A stretch of 64,000 nt of DNA. Source: an uncultured Paraglaciecola sp. Its GTDB lineage: Bacteria; Pseudomonadota; Gammaproteobacteria; Enterobacterales; Alteromonadaceae. The DNA is taken from contig NZ_CAKZKO010000138.1 of the NCBI RefSeq assembly GCF_937123705.1, forward strand, positions 124,001 through 188,000, given 5' to 3'. How positions within the stretch are numbered: position 1 is the stretch's first letter; the number at the start of each line of letters is the position of its first letter. This document shows, piece after piece, positions 1 through 10,397 of this stretch. The translations under genes were made by a program, and so were the position numbers. A model generated the notes under the pieces. The model saw nothing but the letters and a program-made list of their open reading frames with translations, was not told the origin of the DNA and did no database searches.

Positions 1-48
1 GTAGGTTTTGTCAGACGACCGTAATTTAGTAATTGGTTAAAACAGACC

Positions 49-684
49 ATGCTGCTGTTAATTGACAACTATGATTCATTTACTCACAATCTAGCGCGCT
101 ATTTTAAAGAGTTGGGACAAGACGTAGTCGTTGTGCGTAACGATGAAATCAGCTGCCTTGAGATAGCGGAATTACACCCCAACTATTTGGTTTTGTCACC
201 TGGCCCTTGTACCCCTGATAGCGCAGGAATAACCCTTAAAGCGATAAAACACTTTGCAGGCCTAGTTCCGATTTTAGGGGTATGTTTGGGACACCAAGCT
301 ATAGGCCAAGTATTTGGTGCAAAGGTGATTAAAGCGCCGCAAATAAAACATGGGAAAACGTCACAAATATACCATTCCCATTCAACTTTATTTACAGATG
401 TGGCTTTGCCCTTTAACGCTACCCGTTATCATTCCTTGATATTAGAAACAGATAGTGTTCCAAAGGACTTTAGAATAACGGCATGGTGTCATCAAAGTGA
501 TAACATTGAAAACAACGATTTAAGCTTACAGCCACAACAAAAACAAGTTATGGCGATTGAGCATAACACTCTGCCAATTTTTGGTGTGCAATTTCATCCC
601 GAATCTTTATTGACTGAATTTGGTCATTGCATACTTAATAATTTTCTGAACAGCTATAATAACGCTGATACAGAGAAATGGTAG
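49..684 (+). CDS. pabA: Aminodeoxychorismate/anthranilate synthase glutaminase subunit (PabA/TrpG)
   Basis: Class I glutamine amidotransferase that releases ammonia from glutamine for the PabB or TrpE partner, in folate or tryptophan synthesis in the cytosol. Visible: the N-terminal LLLIDNYDSFTHNL signature, the oxyanion region SPGPCTP near residue 50, nucleophile Cys79 in GVCLGHQ, and His183/Glu185 in FGVQFHPES, which complete the Cys-His-Glu triad. Length 211 aa is slightly long for the roughly 190 aa family, with a short polar insert around residues 150-165. No synthase large subunit or trp gene lies nearby, and the gene precedes an HDOD gene and the arginine catabolic operon, which favours PabA over TrpG. 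The ribosome binding site is weak. Confidence 0.93.
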   Translation: MLLLIDNYDSFTHNLARYFKELGQDVVVVRNDEISCLEIAELHPNYLVLSPGPCTPDSAGITLKAIKHFAGLVPILGVCLGHQAIGQVFGAKVIKAPQIKHGKTSQIYHSHSTLFTDVALPFNATRYHSLILETDSVPKDFRITAWCHQSDNIENNDLSLQPQQKQVMAIEHNTLPIFGVQFHPESLLTEFGHCILNNFLNSYNNADTEKW

Positions 685-793
685 TGATAGAGATTTAGCT
701 ACTTCAATGACACATTTAATGCCAACTTAAGTGTTTTGTTACTAGATAAACATTATTAATCATCAACATCATTTTAGAAGACAATAGTAACCA

Positions 794-1957
794 ATGAGTT
801 TACCAAAAAATGTAGAAGAGCTTGTTAAGGATCGTTTTGAAAGCTTATTTTTAGATATAAAAATGGCCAAACGAAGCTTGGTAATTGACGATAAACCTAA
901 ACTTACTGCCATTGAACTTGAGCAAAGTAAAACAGCTAGAGCACTTCTCCACGTAGAAAAGCAAGCAATTCAAAAGAAGGACTTGAATGAAAAGTCCAAT
1001 CTAGACCTACTTAGCGCCATGGGGGATCAGGTCAATGCCGCCGTAGAAAAGCACCTTAAGGAAAGTCTTGAAGACACCGAGCTGTTATATTCAAAAGTAA
1101 TGGGAATAGACCATGCTTTGCCTAAGTTACTCGACTTAGCCTGTACCAAAGCCGCTACGATCTCAAAAATTGAACCGCTGGCTACCGAACTGCCTTGGCT
1201 TTATAGTGATTTAATGAAGTTTGCTAACAAACCTAGTAACCGACGCACAGATCAAACCGGTAAACCCGTATTAGTTGAAACTTTGCGAGTAGGTTTAAAT
1301 ATCTTTGGATTAGAAAACTTAACTTTTGTCCTTACCTATCTGGCTTTCAAGCGGTCGTTACCTCAAATCACCGATCCTTACCCAGAAATAAAACACAGAA
1401 TATGGGAGGAGGCCTTGGCCACCGCTATTTCTTGTAAACAAATCGCCTCTGTCGTTGGCGTTAATCAATACCAAGCTTTTTGCTTAGGCATGTTTCATAT
1501 GATGGGCAAAGTGGTTGTGACCAAATTGTATTTCAGATTATTTGAACGCGAACAGCGCAAAGCCGTTACCGAAACACAAAAAGCGCTTAAACATAATGAA
1601 CATACCGCTTTGACAAGAATGACTCCTTCGGGCCCATTTCTGAATCATTTAATCGATCAATATGCACTCGATATCAGTGCCAAACTCATTGATAATATGT
1701 CAATGCGAAGGGTATTTATCTCTCTAGCAATGCATGAAACGGCAAATGATCATGAGATATCCAGCCTGTCACCTTTGGCACTGGTATTAAAGCAGGGTAA
1801 TGCTTATGCCCAATACCGTATGTTAAAAGAGCACAACTTAATTGATCTTCAGCAGTCGAAAGACTTTATACGTACTTTAAAGATGCCGAAAGGCGCTTTA
1901 GAACTGCTGAGAAAAACAAACTTGCGCGCTCTTGATCTGAGCATCAACAACAACTAA
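794..1957 (+). CDS. HDOD domain protein
   Basis: A 387 aa cytosolic protein with no signal peptide or membrane segment. Residues about 108-310 read as an HDOD domain: the start ALPKLLDLACTKAATISK, the LMKFANKP helix end and the VGLNIFGLENLTFVLTYLA segment match the family pattern. The catalytic HD pair of true HD phosphohydrolases is not evident, as expected for HDOD. The first 100 residues are charged and helical and I do not recognise them. HDOD proteins often sit in signalling networks (c-di-GMP, chemotaxis, stress), but no partner domain is fused here. It stands alone between pabA and the ast operon, with over 100 bp on each side. Exact function unknown. Confidence 0.75.
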   Translation: MSLPKNVEELVKDRFESLFLDIKMAKRSLVIDDKPKLTAIELEQSKTARALLHVEKQAIQKKDLNEKSNLDLLSAMGDQVNAAVEKHLKESLEDTELLYSKVMGIDHALPKLLDLACTKAATISKIEPLATELPWLYSDLMKFANKPSNRRTDQTGKPVLVETLRVGLNIFGLENLTFVLTYLAFKRSLPQITDPYPEIKHRIWEEALATAISCKQIASVVGVNQYQAFCLGMFHMMGKVVVTKLYFRLFEREQRKAVTETQKALKHNEHTALTRMTPSGPFLNHLIDQYALDISAKLIDNMSMRRVFISLAMHETANDHEISSLSPLALVLKQGNAYAQYRMLKEHNLIDLQQSKDFIRTLKMPKGALELLRKTNLRALDLSINNN

Positions 1958-2140
1958 TTTTTTTAAGCATATTCATGCAACAACGGCAGAACCACTAAAA
2001 GGCTCAATAATAGTGCTCTGTATTGAGACAGTATGAGTATCCGCAAGCCAAAAGTATCAACACTCATTAGATAGTTATTCACTATTCATGCAAAACTAAG
2101 TGAACCCTTTAAAAATGCCGCTTTGCATTGAAGTTCTGTA

Positions 2141-2169
2141 AAGACAAGTGTCAATCCTTCTGCCATAAT
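2141..2169 (+). promoter_or_regulatory. Candidate sigma70 promoter for the ast operon
   Basis: A possible -35 AAGACA (2141-2146), a 17 bp spacer and -10 CATAAT (2164-2169) with an upstream TG lie 46 bp before the astC start. Further upstream (about 2068-2090) the AT-rich stretch with repeated ATTCA half-sites could hold an ArgR box, but I could not fit a full consensus. Confidence 0.35.
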
Positions 2170-2205
2170 GTCGCTCTTTTTGTATCCAAAACACGACTCC
2201 AGTAA

Positions 2206-3420
<1,215 letters not shown>

Positions 3421-3446
3421 GCAACCTATAAGCGAGTAAGCGAAAA

Positions 3447-4475
3447 ATGAAAGTCATTCGCCCAATCCAACATGACGATTATGCGTCATTACATGCAATT
3501 GCCCAAGAATCAGGGGTAGGTTTTACGTCGTTGCCTGTCAATGACGTATTGCTAAAAAGTAAAATTGACCAATCAAATCAAGCCTTTGCAAAAGACGTTA
3601 GCCAGCCAGCAGATGAAAGTTACCTGTTTGTGATGCAAGACCAAGATTCCAAAGAGGTAGTTGGCACAAGTGGTATTGTAGCCGGTGTGGGGTTAGATGA
3701 TGCATTCTATCATTACCATTTAAGCAAAGTGGTACATGCATCTCGTGAATTAAAAATTTATAATAATGTTGATATTTTAACCTTGTGTAACGATTACACC
3801 GGCGTTTCTGAAATATGTACCTTATTTTTAAGACAAAACGCCCGCCAAGGATTGAACGGAAGATTATTATCTAAATTTCGTTTTCTATTTATGATGGAGC
3901 ACAGAAATCGTTTTGCTGAAACAATTATAGCGGAAATGCGCGGTATCAGTGATGAAAGCGGCGAATCACCTTTTTGGCAATGGTTGGAAGAACATTTCTT
4001 TTCATTGGATTTCCCGACAGCCGACTATCTTACAGGCATTGGACAAAAACAGTTTATTGCTGAGCTTATGCCCAAATATCCCATCTATGTAAAACTGTTA
4101 AGTAAACAAGCTCAATCGGTTATTGGCCAAGTGCATGAAAAAACCAAGCCTGCATTACAACTCCTTGAACAAGAAGGGTTTAGTTGTCGAGGTTATATCG
4201 ATATTTTTGATGCTGGCCCCACAGTTGAAGCAAATTTAAAACATATCCGCACCGCACAAACTAGCAAAAAAATGCCTATCAAAGTGGTTGATAATATTGA
4301 CGCCAGTCAAGATCACTTTTTTGTTATTAATACTGAAGTACAAGACTTTCGTGGCCTATGTACTCAACTCGTTGTCGATACTGAACATGCCATTATTGGT
4401 CAACAAGCAGCCGAGGCACTCGGTGTAACTGATGGCGATAACATTCGCTTTGCTCCTACCCATTTCAGGACGTAA
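3447..4475 (+). CDS. astA: Arginine N-succinyltransferase (AstA)
   Basis: First enzyme of the AST pathway, transferring succinyl from succinyl-CoA to the alpha-amino group of arginine. The 342 aa length matches the family. Visible family features are the MKVIRPI start, the SGIVAGVG block near residue 75, the [17 protein letters not shown] acyl-transferase core around 120-150, and the C-terminal [15 protein letters not shown] stretch. It lies between astC and astD with only 2 bp to astD, an evident operon. astB and astE are not in this window and must be elsewhere if the pathway is complete. Confidence 0.95.
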   Translation: MKVIRPIQHDDYASLHAIAQESGVGFTSLPVNDVLLKSKIDQSNQAFAKDVSQPADESYLFVMQDQDSKEVVGTSGIVAGVGLDDAFYHYHLSKVVHASRELKIYNNVDILTLCNDYTGVSEICTLFLRQNARQGLNGRLLSKFRFLFMMEHRNRFAETIIAEMRGISDESGESPFWQWLEEHFFSLDFPTADYLTGIGQKQFIAELMPKYPIYVKLLSKQAQSVIGQVHEKTKPALQLLEQEGFSCRGYIDIFDAGPTVEANLKHIRTAQTSKKMPIKVVDNIDASQDHFFVINTEVQDFRGLCTQLVVDTEHAIIGQQAAEALGVTDGDNIRFAPTHFRT

Positions 4476-4477
4476 CC

Positions 4478-5950
4478 ATGAATAAACACACACATTTTAT
4501 TGCTGGCAACTGGCTTGCCGGTGACGGTCATGACATTCAATCTATAGATCCAGCCAAAAAAGACATTATTTGGCAGGCAAAATCAGCCACTCAACAACAA
4601 GTTGACTCAGCGGTTAACGCGGCTCGCTCCGCCTTTGTCGAGTGGAGTAACCTGTCCTTTGACGAACGCCTTGGCTATGTGAAAAAATTTGCTGAGTTAC
4701 TCGGAGAAAACAAACAAGCATTGGCTTTAAATATTGCTCAAGAAACGGGCAAACCCTTATGGGAAACCGCTACAGAAGTAGGTGCCATGATTGGTAAAAT
4801 CGGCCTATCTGAAAAAGCCTATCACGAGCGTACCGGCACAGTTGAAAATGCTATGCCTTTAGGCAAAGCCTTTATTCGCCACAAACCTCATGGCGTAGTC
4901 GCAGTATTTGGTCCTTATAACTTCCCTGGGCACTTACCCAATGGACATATAGTACCGGCGTTGTTAGCAGGTAATACTATAGTGTTTAAACCGAGCGATC
5001 TTACCCCCGTGGTAGCAGAAAAAACCATTGAACTTTGGCAACAAGCCGGTTTACCCGCTGGCGTGTTGAATATGGTGCAAGGTGAAGTAGAAACAGGCAA
5101 AGCCCTAGCCTCTCATAATGGCTTAGATGGCCTATTTTTTACAGGAAGCTCTCGAACTGGTAAATTACTGCACGAACAATTTGCTGGGCACCCAGGTAAA
5201 ATATTGGCCTTAGAAATGGGTGGAAATAACCCCTTGATCGTCAAAGATGCGGCTGACACAAATGCCGTGGTGCACGACATTATTCAATCAGCTTTTGTTA
5301 CCTCTGGCCAACGCTGTACTTGTGCTCGCCGTTTGTTTATTCAACAAGGCGAAGCGGGTGATGCCGTACTTAAAAAGTTGCTAGAAGCCACCAACAATAT
5401 TCAAGTAGGCATGTATGATGCCGAGTCACAACCTTTTATGGGAGCAATGGTTTCGCAACAGGCCGCGTCCTTGATGGTTGCTGCCCAGCAGCAGTTGCTC
5501 ACCCTTGGTGCTAAGCCTTTAGTCGAGCTTAAGCACCTCGATCCAGACTCAGGGTTTGTTAGCCCAGGTATTTTAGACGTGACCGACATTCTCACTGATA
5601 TGCCCGATGAAGAGCACTTTGGGCCATTACTGAAAGTCATCCGCTATAGTGATTTTGACCAAGCTATAGATGAAGCCAACAATACCAGTTTTGGTCTTTC
5701 TGCAGGGTTATTAGCTGACAGTGCCGCAAACTACCAACATTTTTATCAGCGTATTCGCGCTGGCATAGTCAACTGGAATAGACCTATTACCGGCGCCAGT
5801 GGCGCAGCGCCTTTTGGTGGTATTGGTGATAGTGGTAACCACAGAGCGAGTGCGTACTACGCTGCCGATTATTGCGCGTTCCCAGTGGCATCTGTAGAAT
5901 TGGAAAAGACAACATTACCTGGCACCTTAAGCCCAGGCTTAAGTATTTAA
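4478..5950 (+). CDS. astD: N-succinylglutamate 5-semialdehyde dehydrogenase (AstD)
   Basis: NAD-dependent aldehyde dehydrogenase (490 aa) that oxidises succinylglutamate semialdehyde to succinylglutamate, the fourth AST step. Visible: the N-terminal [10 protein letters not shown], the [13 protein letters not shown] block that distinguishes AstD within the family, the general-base glutamate in [10 protein letters not shown], and the catalytic cysteine in [13 protein letters not shown]. Full length. Coupled to astA (2 bp gap), and followed 24 bp later by a DUF1338 gene with its own AGAGGAAG ribosome binding site, so probably one transcript of four genes. Confidence 0.96.
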   Translation: MNKHTHFIAGNWLAGDGHDIQSIDPAKKDIIWQAKSATQQQVDSAVNAARSAFVEWSNLSFDERLGYVKKFAELLGENKQALALNIAQETGKPLWETATEVGAMIGKIGLSEKAYHERTGTVENAMPLGKAFIRHKPHGVVAVFGPYNFPGHLPNGHIVPALLAGNTIVFKPSDLTPVVAEKTIELWQQAGLPAGVLNMVQGEVETGKALASHNGLDGLFFTGSSRTGKLLHEQFAGHPGKILALEMGGNNPLIVKDAADTNAVVHDIIQSAFVTSGQRCTCARRLFIQQGEAGDAVLKKLLEATNNIQVGMYDAESQPFMGAMVSQQAASLMVAAQQQLLTLGAKPLVELKHLDPDSGFVSPGILDVTDILTDMPDEEHFGPLLKVIRYSDFDQAIDEANNTSFGLSAGLLADSAANYQHFYQRIRAGIVNWNRPITGASGAAPFGGIGDSGNHRASAYYAADYCAFPVASVELEKTTLPGTLSPGLSI

Positions 5951-5974
5951 GATTAGAGGAAGAGTTTTAGTTTT

Positions 5975-6793
5975 ATGCATAACAAAATAGAAAGCTTATT
6001 TAGCCAGTTATGGCAAGACTATATAAGCATTACGCCTTCGGCAAAAAAAGTACACGATTTGTTAGAAGGCTATGAATTTGAGCATTCTGGAAAAATAACC
6101 AAGTTGGTAAATGATCATATTGCGTTACGTACCTTTAATATCGATAAGATTAATTTGGAAAAGCTGGCGGCGCATTTCATCGCACTAGGCTATACCGAAC
6201 AAGGGCAATATGACTTTGCACAAAAGAAACTTCGTGCGAAGCACTTTGAACATGCAGACGATACCCAACCTAAAGTCTTTATTAGTGAGTTATTGGTAGA
6301 AGAAATGCCTAATGACGTACAACAAATCATTTTTAAAATGACCGATGGCATGGCTGACGACGTGGCACAACAGGATGATTTTCTGTATTCAGGTACCCAT
6401 TGGCAAGTGAGCACTGATGAATACGAGACCCTAGTAGCACATTCTGAATACGCCGCTTGGATGTCTGCTTGGGGCTTTAGAGCCAACCACTTTACCGTTA
6501 GCCTTAACCATATGGGTCACTTTGATTCACTTGCACAGATGAATAGTGTATTGAAAGAGTCAGGTTTTGTTTTAAATAGCTCAGGCGGTGAAACCAAAGG
6601 TGGTCCAGAGGTATTGTTAGCACAGTCATCCACAATGGCAGACAAAATAAAAGTAGAATTTGCCAACGGCAACAAGCTAGTCCCAAGTTGTTTTTATGAA
6701 TTTGCCCAGCGCTATCCCATGACATCGGGTGGTTTATACCAAGGCTTTGTAGCGGCTTCGGCAGATAAGATATTTGAAAGTACCGACACCTAA
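5975..6793 (+). CDS. DUF1338 protein (2-oxoadipate dioxygenase/decarboxylase-like)
   Basis: A 272 aa cytosolic protein of the DUF1338 family. Characterised relatives (HglS/YdcJ type) are non-haem Fe(II) enzymes converting 2-oxoadipate to D-2-hydroxyglutarate. Visible family blocks: NDHIALRTF (His48, Arg52, a likely metal ligand and substrate-binding arginine), ANHFTVSLNH around residues 168-177, and a C-terminal FYEFAQRYP that would supply the acidic ligand. It is much shorter than the roughly 450 aa HglS type. As the last gene of the ast operon it may act on a 2-oxo acid or arginine/lysine-derived compound; that is inference. A strong bidirectional terminator follows. Confidence 0.82.
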   Translation: MHNKIESLFSQLWQDYISITPSAKKVHDLLEGYEFEHSGKITKLVNDHIALRTFNIDKINLEKLAAHFIALGYTEQGQYDFAQKKLRAKHFEHADDTQPKVFISELLVEEMPNDVQQIIFKMTDGMADDVAQQDDFLYSGTHWQVSTDEYETLVAHSEYAAWMSAWGFRANHFTVSLNHMGHFDSLAQMNSVLKESGFVLNSSGGETKGGPEVLLAQSSTMADKIKVEFANGNKLVPSCFYEFAQRYPMTSGGLYQGFVAASADKIFESTDT

Positions 6794-6829
6794 AATTATA
6801 GGTATTGATATTACGGTATCTTAAAACGC

Positions 6830-6859
6830 AAAAAGCCAGCTAAAAGAAGCTGGCTTTTT
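6830..6859. terminator. Bidirectional rho-independent terminator
   Basis: A perfect 12 bp inverted repeat, AAAAAGCCAGCT (6830-6841) and AGCTGGCTTTTT (6848-6859), with a 6 nt loop. A/T runs lie on both sides, between the convergent DUF1338 gene and erpA, so it can end transcription from both directions. Confidence 0.9.
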
Positions 6860-6874
6860 ACTAGTAGGCATAAA

Positions 6875-7219
6875 CTAAACGGTAAATGAGGAACCACAAC
6901 CACAAGTGGTTGTTGCATTAGGGTTAGTCACTAAAAAGCGAGAACCTTCTAATCCTTCGGTGTAATCTACTTCGCCACCCACTAAATATTGTAAGCTCAT
7001 AGGGTCAACCACTAAGGTTACCTCGTTTTTGTCAATAGTGGTGTCGCCTTCATTGACCTTTTCATCGAAGGTAAAGCCATATTGAAATCCCGAACAACCG
7101 CCACCCGTTACATATACCCGTAATTTTAGATTGGGATTTTCCTCTTCTTCAACCAAAGATTTTACTTTTCTCGCGGCGGCATCAGAAAACTCTATGGGTA
7201 ACGCAACTTGCACTGTCAT
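6875..7219 (-). CDS. erpA: Iron-sulfur cluster insertion protein ErpA
   Basis: A-type Fe-S carrier (114 aa) that delivers clusters to apoproteins such as the isoprenoid enzyme IspH. The three cluster-binding cysteines are visible: Cys42 in [11 protein letters not shown], and Cys106 and Cys108 in the C-terminal [10 protein letters not shown]. The length and the [11 protein letters not shown] start fit ErpA rather than IscA. Transcribed alone towards a shared terminator. Its upstream region carries a TTGACC-17-GATAAT promoter overlapped by a near-consensus IscR type 1 operator, as expected for a gene responding to Fe-S demand. Confidence 0.96.
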   Translation of the reverse strand: MTVQVALPIEFSDAAARKVKSLVEEEENPNLKLRVYVTGGGCSGFQYGFTFDEKVNEGDTTIDKNEVTLVVDPMSLQYLVGGEVDYTEGLEGSRFLVTNPNATTTCGCGSSFTV

Positions 7220-7261
7220 AACTTGTCTCGGTATTAAAACGGATTACTCTTTATACCGCGG

Positions 7262-7294
7262 ATTATCTAATACCCGACTATTATGGTCAAGTAT
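7262..7294 (-). promoter_or_regulatory. erpA promoter overlapped by an IscR type 1 site
   Basis: On the minus strand -35 TTGACC (7290-7285), a 17 bp spacer and -10 GATAAT (7267-7262) form a good sigma70 promoter whose transcript would start about 35 nt before erpA. A 25 bp element at 7270-7294 spans the -35 and spacer. Its outer arms ATACTTGAC and AGTCGGGTAT follow the known IscR type 1 consensus (ATASYYGACT...AGTCRRSTAT), with one deviation that I can see (C for T at position 10). Overlap with the promoter predicts repression by [2Fe-2S]-IscR. Confidence 0.8.
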
Positions 7295-7336
7295 TCACTT
7301 AGACTAATTAGTTCGAATTAAAGTAATTCGTCGCTG

Positions 7337-8047
7337 CTAATTTTGACTATCGTTTACTAGCCAATCGAAAACTGTGGTCAACTCACCTTTTTTACGCTTA
7401 AACTGAAAGATATCAGCATGCACTAAAACTTGCTCAGGTTGAAAACCTTTTGGCAATGTCACTTCACCTTCTATTACCTGAAAATATTTAAAACTAAAAG
7501 CTAGCTTCTTTTGCTCCTGATTATGAAGCAATGAATCAAGTGAATACTGCTTGGTTTTGCCGTTTTCACTACCTACTAAAGTAACTTTTAAATTTCCCTT
7601 GAGCGTGTTTTTTGTTTTATTTTGCTGCATCAACACTAGCTCAAATCGATACGAGCTTTCACTTAAGGCAGACTTAATATGAAAGCCATCTATTATAAAT
7701 CCTTGTTCGTTCAATTCAGGCGCCATGACTTTTTGATAGAAAGCTAATTGAGTACGCAAATCATTTTCTATATCGATTCTCTTATCAATTTCCGCAAAGT
7801 GCTGCTGCTTTTCAAGCCTAGCGACTTCAAGCTCTACCCCTAAAACATTGAGCTTTTTTATTAACTGTTCATTTTCTACTTTTAGATTACGAATACTTCT
7901 TTCATGAGTCGCTACAGCCATCTTTTGTTGGGTATAGTGACTATTACCCCAGAAAAAGCCTAGGTATAAAATCGCAGCTGTTAGGGCGATAAAAATCAGA
8001 TAAAACTGAAATGGCCCTAGCTTGTTTTTTAGTTTATAAATAGTCAA
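7337..8047 (-). CDS. Single-pass membrane protein with coiled coil (DUF6776-like)
   Basis: A 236 aa protein. One transmembrane helix (about residues 14-33) is followed by a long charged coiled coil (about 45-105), then a C-terminal domain of about 120 residues rich in beta pattern (YRFELVLMQQNK, LKGNLKVTLVGS, FKYFQVIEGEVTLPKGF). A short basic N-terminus suggests an N-in topology with the bulk in the periplasm. It resembles the uncharacterised DUF6776 family commonly found near erpA in Alteromonadales and Shewanella; no function is known to me. It lies upstream of erpA with about 117 bp between them, and erpA has its own promoter there. Confidence 0.75.
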   Translation of the reverse strand: MTIYKLKNKLGPFQFYLIFIALTAAILYLGFFWGNSHYTQQKMAVATHERSIRNLKVENEQLIKKLNVLGVELEVARLEKQQHFAEIDKRIDIENDLRTQLAFYQKVMAPELNEQGFIIDGFHIKSALSESSYRFELVLMQQNKTKNTLKGNLKVTLVGSENGKTKQYSLDSLLHNQEQKKLAFSFKYFQVIEGEVTLPKGFQPEQVLVHADIFQFKRKKGELTTVFDWLVNDSQN

Positions 8048-8141
8048 TTTTTGCCCTTTAAAGCAACGATACTTCTAATTTGAGCAAGATATTATCATTT
8101 AGTCATTTACAATGAACCTCTGATTTAGCAAATATTCATTT

Positions 8142-8171
8142 TTGACACCCTTTACAGATTAACTCTATAAA
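8142..8171 (+). promoter_or_regulatory. Sigma70 promoter for the CLC gene
   Basis: Consensus -35 TTGACA (8142-8147), an 18 bp spacer and -10 TATAAA (8166-8171), about 58 bp before the CLC start codon. It is among the best promoter matches in the window and fits the orientation of the divergent gene pair. Confidence 0.6.
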
Positions 8172-8229
8172 ATACAACACCTTGTGATAAGCTGGTATCT
8201 ATCTAGGCTATAAATACAATCTTATATTT

Positions 8230-9906
8230 ATGAACCTTCATTCCTTCAGAAAAGAACTTGCCACGCCACGCACTTCTATTCAGTTATGCGCAGTCGCTGT
8301 GGTAGCCGGGGTAAGTGCTGCCAGTTTAATCATCTTGTTTCGGTTATCTATCGAATGGGTTCAGCTATTATTTTTGCCAGAGGTGAATGACTTCGCAGGT
8401 ATCACACCTACCACTCGGTTACTTTTACCTTTAGTGGGCGCCTTGTTAATCATACTGTTCGCCTATTTAACTGGCTTTAAACACTATCGTATGGGCATTC
8501 CATTTGTCATCCATAGGGTTAAAAATTATTTTGGCCATATTCCTGTTCGCACTGCGATAAATCAGTTTTTAGGAGGAACCCTTGCGCTAGCAACAGGTTT
8601 TTCTGTGGGCCGAGAAGGGCCATCTGTTCATCTTGGGGCATTTGGTAGTAGTTTTATTGGCCAGTGGCTCAAGTTACCCGATAACAGCATTCGTATCTTG
8701 TCTGGTTGTGGTATCGCTGCCGCGATATCTGCTTCCTTCAACACTCCTTTTGCTGCTGTTATTTTTGTGATGGAAGTAGTATTGCGGGAATACAAAATTC
8801 ATATTTTTATTCCTATCATGCTTGCTGCTGCCTGTGGAAGTGTTATGACAAGGGCGGTATTTGGAGAAGCTCAAGAATTAGCATTCATTCACTTCGCGAA
8901 TTTTAATTACTGGATATATCTGTATTTGGTGGTGGTTGGCATAGTGCTAGGTGCATTGGCCACATTTTTTAATAATAGCCTGATGACAGTCATCCGTGGT
9001 TTTCACCGTTTTGATATGGTTCGCCGTTTGCTCATTGCCGGAGCAGTTACAGGCATAGTAGGTTTCATTTTACCCGAAGCACTAGGTGCCCACTTTCACT
9101 CAACCCATAATTTATTTGCGCAACATTTTGATGTGCAATTTTTGTTATGGGTGGTAAGTGCTAAATTTCTATTAACTATTATCGCCTTAGGGCTGGGTGT
9201 GCCGGGCGGTATTATGGGCCCAGTTTTTGTGATTGGCATGTTAAGTGGAGTGCTTTTGGCCAGCCCTTTGGGCTTTTTTGTATCTGATCCCACAGCACTT
9301 CACGAGAGCTTTTCTTTATTGGGTATGGCTGGACTGATGGCTGCAGTATTACATGCTCCGCTGGCGGCATTATCTGCAGTGATGGAGCTAGCTTATAGCC
9401 CAGAAGTTATACTTCCAGCGATTCTGGTCATTGTGCCAGCTTATGTTACTGCGACACAGTTTTTGGGTAATCGTTCGGTGTTTATTCGCCAGCTCGACTA
9501 TCAAAAGTTGCCTTATACCCTTTCCTCGGTCATGTCTTTTTTACAAAAAACCGGGGTGATAGCGGTCATGGACACAAAATTTAAGCTTGCCAAACAAGGT
9601 AAAGAACATCTGAATTCTGAGATTACTGATGCTGATAGTGGCACCTTAGTGTATAAATCAATGGTAAATGACCAAGTCGAATACGCTCAGGTAAGTCATA
9701 ATAAAAACGAACACTGCGATGCGACAGAGCTAACATTCACACCCATGCAAGCCGTTAAATACCAAGCCACATTGGCAGAGGTATATGCCATTTTGTCTCC
9801 TCAAAGAGCCGGTGCTGTTTGCATTTATTCTGACAGTGCTGATGATATAATTGGCATCATTACTTGGGAAACCTTAAGCCTTTATTTACATCAAGCTAGC
9901 TATTAG
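8230..9906 (+). CDS. CLC-family anion channel/antiporter
   Basis: Inner-membrane CLC protein of 558 aa with about ten hydrophobic helices and a C-terminal soluble region (about 430-558) that looks like a degenerate CBS pair. The GREGP motif is present, with gating glutamate Glu129 (E. coli ClcA Glu148). Two functional positions differ from ClcA. The Ser107 position in the GSGIP loop is Met88 (RMGIP), and the proton-pathway Glu203 position is Val183 (FVMEV). The GIP-to-GREGP spacing is the same 40 residues as in ClcA, so the alignment is firm. Anion specificity and channel-versus-exchanger mode are therefore uncertain. hemJ follows after 15 bp. Confidence 0.92.
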   Translation: MNLHSFRKELATPRTSIQLCAVAVVAGVSAASLIILFRLSIEWVQLLFLPEVNDFAGITPTTRLLLPLVGALLIILFAYLTGFKHYRMGIPFVIHRVKNYFGHIPVRTAINQFLGGTLALATGFSVGREGPSVHLGAFGSSFIGQWLKLPDNSIRILSGCGIAAAISASFNTPFAAVIFVMEVVLREYKIHIFIPIMLAAACGSVMTRAVFGEAQELAFIHFANFNYWIYLYLVVVGIVLGALATFFNNSLMTVIRGFHRFDMVRRLLIAGAVTGIVGFILPEALGAHFHSTHNLFAQHFDVQFLLWVVSAKFLLTIIALGLGVPGGIMGPVFVIGMLSGVLLASPLGFFVSDPTALHESFSLLGMAGLMAAVLHAPLAALSAVMELAYSPEVILPAILVIVPAYVTATQFLGNRSVFIRQLDYQKLPYTLSSVMSFLQKTGVIAVMDTKFKLAKQGKEHLNSEITDADSGTLVYKSMVNDQVEYAQVSHNKNEHCDATELTFTPMQAVKYQATLAEVYAILSPQRAGAVCIYSDSADDIIGIITWETLSLYLHQASY

Positions 9907-9921
9907 GAAACACAATTTTTT

Positions 9922-10350
9922 ATGACAATATTTTGGGTCAAAGCGCTGCATCTTTTTTTTATGGTGGCATGGATGTCAGGCATATTTTACTTACCAAGGC
10001 TGATGGTCTATCACGCACAAACAGATATTCAAGCAGTTAAAGATCAGTTCAAGGTAATGGAAAGACGACTATGGTTTTTTGTGACGCCTTTTGCCTTTTT
10101 AACCCTAGTGTTTGGTGTATGGCTAATCAGTTTATATGGTAACGAGTGGTTTAAGGCTGCCAGGTGGCTGCATATAAAACTGACCTTAGTGCTGTTCATC
10201 TACGCCTACCACTTTTATCTCTTTTCATTAGTACGAAAGTTTTCCAGAGACGAAAACACTCATTCTCCACGCTTCTACCGTTTTCTAAATGAAGCGCCCG
10301 TTTTGCTTGTTTTAGCTATTATTATTTTGGCTGTTGTAAAGAATCTATAA
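9922..10350 (+). CDS. hemJ: HemJ-type protoporphyrinogen IX oxidase
   Basis: Small integral membrane protein (142 aa, four predicted helices) of the HemJ/UPF0093 (CopD-like) family, which oxidises protoporphyrinogen IX in haem synthesis. Visible: the N-terminal KALHLFFMVAWMSGIFYLPRL with conserved His10, and the KLTLVLFIYAYHF segment with the conserved lysine and histidine in the third helix. Length is typical. It lies 15 bp after the CLC gene and may share its transcript. A CopD-like copper transporter is the main alternative, but length and motifs favour HemJ. Confidence 0.85.
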   Translation: MTIFWVKALHLFFMVAWMSGIFYLPRLMVYHAQTDIQAVKDQFKVMERRLWFFVTPFAFLTLVFGVWLISLYGNEWFKAARWLHIKLTLVLFIYAYHFYLFSLVRKFSRDENTHSPRFYRFLNEAPVLLVLAIIILAVVKNL

Positions 10351-10397
10351 AATGTCGTGAATAGGTTATACTAAAGACAAACTCAGGGAGCTTAGAT

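Noticed and set aside
1..48. Possible tail of an upstream gene (frame closing at TAA 22-24)
   Set aside because: Only seven codons are visible; too little to support a gene call.
2068..2090. ArgR box candidate upstream of astC
   Set aside because: Only one good ATTCA half-site; the other half does not fit the consensus.
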